8,766 nt of DNA from Lentimicrobiaceae bacterium (GTDB lineage Bacteria > Bacteroidota > Bacteroidia > Bacteroidales > WCHB1-69), in assembly GCA_009787675.1 (NCBI GenBank), contig WQSU01000096.1, positions 1 to 8,766 on the forward strand. Direction: 5' to 3'. Made by a program: the position numbers and the translations under genes. The notes under the pieces were generated by a model. It was not told the DNA's origin, did not search any database, and worked only from the letters and a program-made list of their open reading frames with translations. This document shows, in pieces, positions 7,201 through 8,766 of this stretch (position 1 is the stretch's first letter; each line of letters begins with the position of its first letter).

Positions 7201-7814
7201 CTGTAGTTTTGTAATGCTTTGAAGTCTATCAACTTCTTTATTTCTTCCTGGTCTGCGGCTTCCACTTTTTGAATTTCGTGAGAAGTTCTGAATCCGTCGA
7301 AGAAATGGAGGAATGGGATGCGGGCTTTAATAGCGGTTAAGTGTGCTATGGGCGCGAGGTCCATGATTTCTTGCACGGAACCGGTAGCTAACATGGCAAA
7401 ACCGGTTTGGCGGGTGCTCATCACATCGGAGTGATCTCCGAAAATGGAGAGCGCTTGAGCTGCAAGCGAGCGTGCCGACACGTGGAACACGCCCGGAAGC
7501 ATTTCTCCGGCAATTTTGTACATATTCGGGATCATCAACAACAAACCTTGTGATGCGGTGAAAGTTGAGGTGAGTGCTCCGGCTTGCAAAGAGCCGTGCA
7601 CTGCGCCGGCAGCGCCGGCTTCCGATTGCATTTCTGCCACTTTTACGGTTTCTCCGAAAATATTTTTGCGTCCATAAGCCGACCACTCGTCCACGTACTC
7701 TGCCATGGTTGAGCTGGGGGTTATGGGATAAATAGCGGCTACTTCGCTAAACATGTAAGCCACATGGGCTGCTGCGTAATTTCCGTCGCAGGATAAAAAT
7801 TTTTTTTCTGACAT
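4275..7814 (-). CDS. nifJ: Pyruvate:ferredoxin (flavodoxin) oxidoreductase
   Basis: Oxidatively decarboxylates pyruvate with CoA to acetyl-CoA, CO2 and reduced ferredoxin or flavodoxin; a cytosolic, oxygen-sensitive dimer. All domains sit in one 1179-aa chain, the usual length. The N-terminal domain has YPITPSSTMAEYVDEW (T32), E65 and R115, matching active-site residues of the Desulfovibrio africanus enzyme. The middle gamma-type domain is about 420-600, with the EKR element at 679-681. A two-cluster ferredoxin domain has C695-C698-C701-C705 and C751-C754-C757-C761. The thiamine diphosphate domain holds GGDGWAYDIG (971-980) and NTGGQSSK (1006-1013). The third, proximal cluster is ligated by C819, C822, C847 and C1081. 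The chain ends at KWRYEQYKKKAN, so the oxygen-protective C-terminal extension of the Desulfovibrio enzyme is absent. Odd: six extra cysteines at 909-952. The start MSEKKFLSCDGNYAAAH fits the family. Single-gene unit with a terminator. Confidence 0.97.
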   Translation of the reverse strand: MSEKKFLSCDGNYAAAHVAYMFSEVAAIYPITPSSTMAEYVDEWSAYGRKNIFGETVKVAEMQSEAGAAGAVHGSLQAGALTSTFTASQGLLLMIPNMYKIAGEMLPGVFHVSARSLAAQALSIFGDHSDVMSTRQTGFAMLATGSVQEIMDLAPIAHLTAIKARIPFLHFFDGFRTSHEIQKVEAADQEEIKKLIDFKALQNYRENALNPEHPVTRGTAQNPDIYFQTRELQNRFYDALPDIVNEYMVEISKITGRKYAPFTYYGAPDATDIVIAMGSITDTLKTIVDKLNAEGKKVGLVSVHLFRPFSVKYLGNVIPETCRKIAVLDRTKEMGANGDPLYLDVVEAFANCKDIPAECKPLIIGGRYGLSSKDTTPAMMLSVFQNLASENPKNQFTVGIVDDVTHKSLPLLPEISVLPKGTYEAKFYGLGADGTVGANKNSIKIIGDNTDKYSQAYFAYDSKKSGGFTCSHLRFGDEPIRAPYLVGTPDFVAVHVPSYLEKYDTLKGLKKGGTFLYNSLWDVEETKKRLPDYVKKYLAENNISMYIINATELADKIGLGNRTNTILQSAFFKISDVIPYETAVKEMKKAIEKSYGRKGDRVVKMNNDAVDAGTAFTQVEIPAEWAKIELQKNADTRNIPDFIKNIVEPMIAQKGDNLPVSAFLGYEDGTFPAGTTAYEKRGIAVHVPEWISENCIQCNQCALVCPHAAIRPYLLDEKELAGVPGNPKTLAAQGKELEGLKFRMQVSALDCAGCGNCADVCPAKTKALEMKLLESQMAEVERFDYMEAHVSYKDHLLNKGANVKNSQFAQPLFEFSGACSGCGETPYIKTITQLFGEQMMVSNATGCSSIYGGSAPATPYCKNKKSGRGPAWANSLFEDNAEYGFGMALAVKQLRNRIERIMKEAIAGCTCCTPELKALFQEWIDNKNSTIETQRIANKIIPMAEKCDCSYCKQIVDLKQYLVKKSQWIFGGDGWAYDIGFGGLDHVLASGEDVNILVMDTEVYSNTGGQSSKATPAGAVAKFATSGKKIRKKDLGMIAASYGYVYVAQVAIGASQTQWFKALKEAEAFDGPSIIIAYAPCINHGLNLGMGKTQYEQKLAVECGYWQLWRYNPDLEAQGQNPFSLDSKEPDWCKFQDFLKSEVRYASLMGTFPEEAKELFQACEDNAKWRYEQYKKKAN

Positions 7815-8036
7815 ATCTTTGATGTTAGTGTTAATAAATATAAATTAGATTATGGTATATTTTCAGCATAATAATGATTGTAATTATTTTATTTTCAAAT
7901 AAATAAAAGTAAAATTACTCATTTTTTTAGTGGTGCGAATATAGGAAAAAAACCACATAGTTTTTGCACTTTTAAAAGGATTAATGAAAAATTTGAGGTG
8001 CAATTTTAGGAAAGTGATTTACTCTAAAGCCTTTTG
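7815..8036. other. Very A/T-rich upstream region of nifJ
   Basis: Non-coding leader and promoter region. By hand count only 9 of 60 bases are G or C in 7861-7920. It holds the candidate nifJ -7 element described separately. On the plus strand TAGTTTTTGCAC (7958-7969) resembles a -7 element with one base too many in its spacer and would point rightward into the structured island. CTTTTAAAAG at 7970-7979 is a 10-base palindrome. A 95-codon plus-strand frame starts at 7984 after an AGGA four bases upstream, and runs through the island into the ftsW 3' end; I do not call it a gene because its sequence shows no family resemblance and it overlaps ftsW antisense. Confidence 0.4.
7936..7943 (-). promoter_or_regulatory. 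Candidate -7 promoter element of nifJ
   Basis: Read on the minus strand, TATATTCG followed by CACCAC matches the Bacteroidota -7 consensus TAnnTTTG at seven of eight positions, with the frequent GCACC continuation. It would give nifJ a leader of about 115 bases. The nine bases ATATTCGCA recur at nearly the same distance before groES. No TTTG is visible at the normal -33 spacing, so confidence is limited. Confidence 0.35.
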
Positions 8037-8217
8037 TTTTTGCCCGTCAGTTAATACAAACGCTGCAAATAGGGAGTTTCTGAAAGCAGCAACACTGCAA
8101 GTTTTGAGTGCCGAGACTCAGGTTGGGAACAGACTGCCTCGCAGTAGTGATGACTCTCAGGGACTGTTTGGGAGGTTTTTGGGTGTATTTCTCAGACCTA
8201 CCAGAGTCAAGCAAAAG
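8037..8217. other. G/C-richer intergenic island with nested inverted repeats; candidate structured RNA or dispersed repeat
   Basis: About half of 8101-8200 is G or C (50 of 100 by hand count), against 15 percent in the nearby nifJ leader. Helices that can form include: an outer 7-bp helix of TTTTTGC (8037-8043) with GCAAAAG (8211-8217); GCTGC (8062-8066) with GCAGC (8086-8090); TTGAGT (8104-8109) with ACTCAG (8116-8121); ACTGC-CTC-GCAGT (8133-8145); and an interrupted stem of GACTCT, AGG and CTG (8152-8166) with CAG, CCT and AGAGTC (8193-8208). The pairing works for a transcript of either strand, apart from the G-U pairs. The length of about 180 bases and the closed ends would suit a 6S-like regulatory RNA, but I see no signature of 6S, RNase P, tmRNA or SRP RNA. 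No T tract follows it, so it is not a simple ftsW terminator. It may instead be a dispersed intergenic repeat. Confidence 0.35.
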
Positions 8218-8220
8218 AAC

Positions 8221-8766
8221 CTAAATCTCTTTCTTGCTGATATTCATCAGCATCCCTATTGCCGCCCCTGAAATGGCGAGCGATACCCCTCCGCGGCTCA
8301 TGAAGGGCAGCGTTTGTCCGGTAGCCGGAATGAGAAAGGTGTTTACTCCGATATGTATCAGCGCTTGCATGCAAAACCAAAACCCTATGCCCCACGCTAA
8401 TAGCATGGCGAAAGCGCCGTCTGCGTTGCGGGCGATCCGCATGGTCCGGTAGAGGATGATGAGGTAGGCAAACAGCACAAAAAGCCCGACTAAAAGTCCC
8501 ATTTCTTCCACAACAACAGCATATACGTAGTCGTTGTCTTTTTCGGGGAGTACTTTTTTTATGGTTCCTTTTCCTACGTGGGTGGGTAGCCAGTTTGCAG
8601 TGGATATGGCGGCGCGGGAAAGGATTGACTGTCTGCCGTAATCTTTGTCCATGCCGGGTGCTATTTTATCGTTTTGCCAGTAAGATACACGGTTTTTGAA
8701 AGTTTGCACGCGCCCAATGTTTAAGGAAAAGGCTAAAAATACAGCTACAAAAATTACCGTGCAAAA
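8221..8766 (-). CDS. ftsW: FtsW-type SEDS peptidoglycan glycosyltransferase, C-terminal part
   Basis: Integral membrane polymerase that links lipid II into septal glycan strands during division, usually paired with a class B penicillin-binding protein. The frame enters from the right edge; 181 residues are visible. A hydrophobic segment (1-15) leads into the large periplasmic loop with NRVSYWQ, then LPEKDNDYVYAVVVEEMG (73-90), in which D79 aligns with the catalytic Asp of FtsW (D297 in E. coli). Next come a membrane segment, a short cytoplasmic loop (RTMRIARNADG), and two more membrane segments around GVNTFLIPATGQTLPFMSRGGVSL, the hallmark of the family. It ends ISKKEI at TAG 8221-8223. A GTG at 8709 is internal, not a start, because family sequence continues upstream of it. 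MurG, the usual next gene in a dcw cluster, does not follow. RodA is a less likely alternative. Confidence 0.88.
   Translation of the reverse strand, partial: FCTVIFVAVFLAFSLNIGRVQTFKNRVSYWQNDKIAPGMDKDYGRQSILSRAAISTANWLPTHVGKGTIKKVLPEKDNDYVYAVVVEEMGLLVGLFVLFAYLIILYRTMRIARNADGAFAMLLAWGIGFWFCMQALIHIGVNTFLIPATGQTLPFMSRGGVSLAISGAAIGMLMNISKKEI

Noticed and set aside
4361..7686. Numerous frames on both strands inside nifJ
   Set aside because: All lie within the intact 1179-codon oxidoreductase frame and read as other-frame translations.
8037..8217. 6S, RNase P, tmRNA or SRP RNA identity for the island
   Set aside because: Length suits 6S RNA, but none of the conserved core sequences of these RNAs could be found, so no name is assigned.
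7984..8271. 95-codon plus-strand frame across the structured island
   Set aside because: No recognisable family features, antisense overlap with the ftsW end, and openness explained by the stop-poor G/C-richer island. A weak AGGA before its ATG keeps it from being ruled out fully.
8221..8709. GTG at 8709 as the start of a short 162-aa FtsW-like protein
   Set aside because: The frame continues upstream to the window edge with family-like membrane sequence; the gene is simply cut by the window.

Overview
The window looks like an ordinary chromosomal segment of a Bacteroidota bacterium, class uncertain. Several things point there. Start codons mostly follow A/T-rich leaders rather than strong Shine-Dalgarno sequences. 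Two upstream regions carry copies of, or near matches to, the Bacteroidota -7 promoter element (TAnnTTTG followed by GC). A small acidic DUF2795-type protein is present, and the other proteins resemble Bacteroidota versions of their families. I see no transposase, integrase, tRNA, rRNA, CRISPR array or plasmid function.

Layout, left to right: (1) the chaperonin operon groES-groEL reads leftward, with groEL cut by the window edge after 268 codons. (2) A 311-base A/T-rich divergent region separates groES from a rightward gene for a long-chain acyl-CoA synthetase (588 aa). (3) Tail-to-tail with it lies a leftward 73-aa acidic DUF2795-like gene with its own probable promoter. (4) A PduO-type cob(I)alamin adenosyltransferase (179 aa from the start I prefer) reads leftward. 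(5) Upstream of it, also leftward, is a complete 1179-aa pyruvate:ferredoxin oxidoreductase (nifJ), ended by a clear intrinsic terminator. (6) A 406-base gap follows: its nifJ-proximal half is very A/T-rich with a possible nifJ promoter, and its distal half is a G/C-richer island full of inverted repeats. (7) The 3' end of an FtsW-type SEDS gene enters from the right edge.

The metabolic genes fit together loosely. The oxidoreductase makes acetyl-CoA and reduced ferredoxin from pyruvate. The acyl-CoA synthetase activates fatty acids. The adenosyltransferase makes coenzyme B12, whose usual client in Bacteroidota is methylmalonyl-CoA mutase of the succinate-propionate route. This suggests a lifestyle with anaerobic or microaerobic phases. 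Apart from groES-groEL, each gene appears to be its own transcription unit.

I find no clear new multi-gene system. The items most worth a second look are: the structured island between ftsW and nifJ, which may be an undescribed RNA or dispersed repeat; the cysteine-rich insertion in the oxidoreductase; and the terminator hairpin that creates a false signal-peptide-like N-terminus on the adenosyltransferase reading frame.
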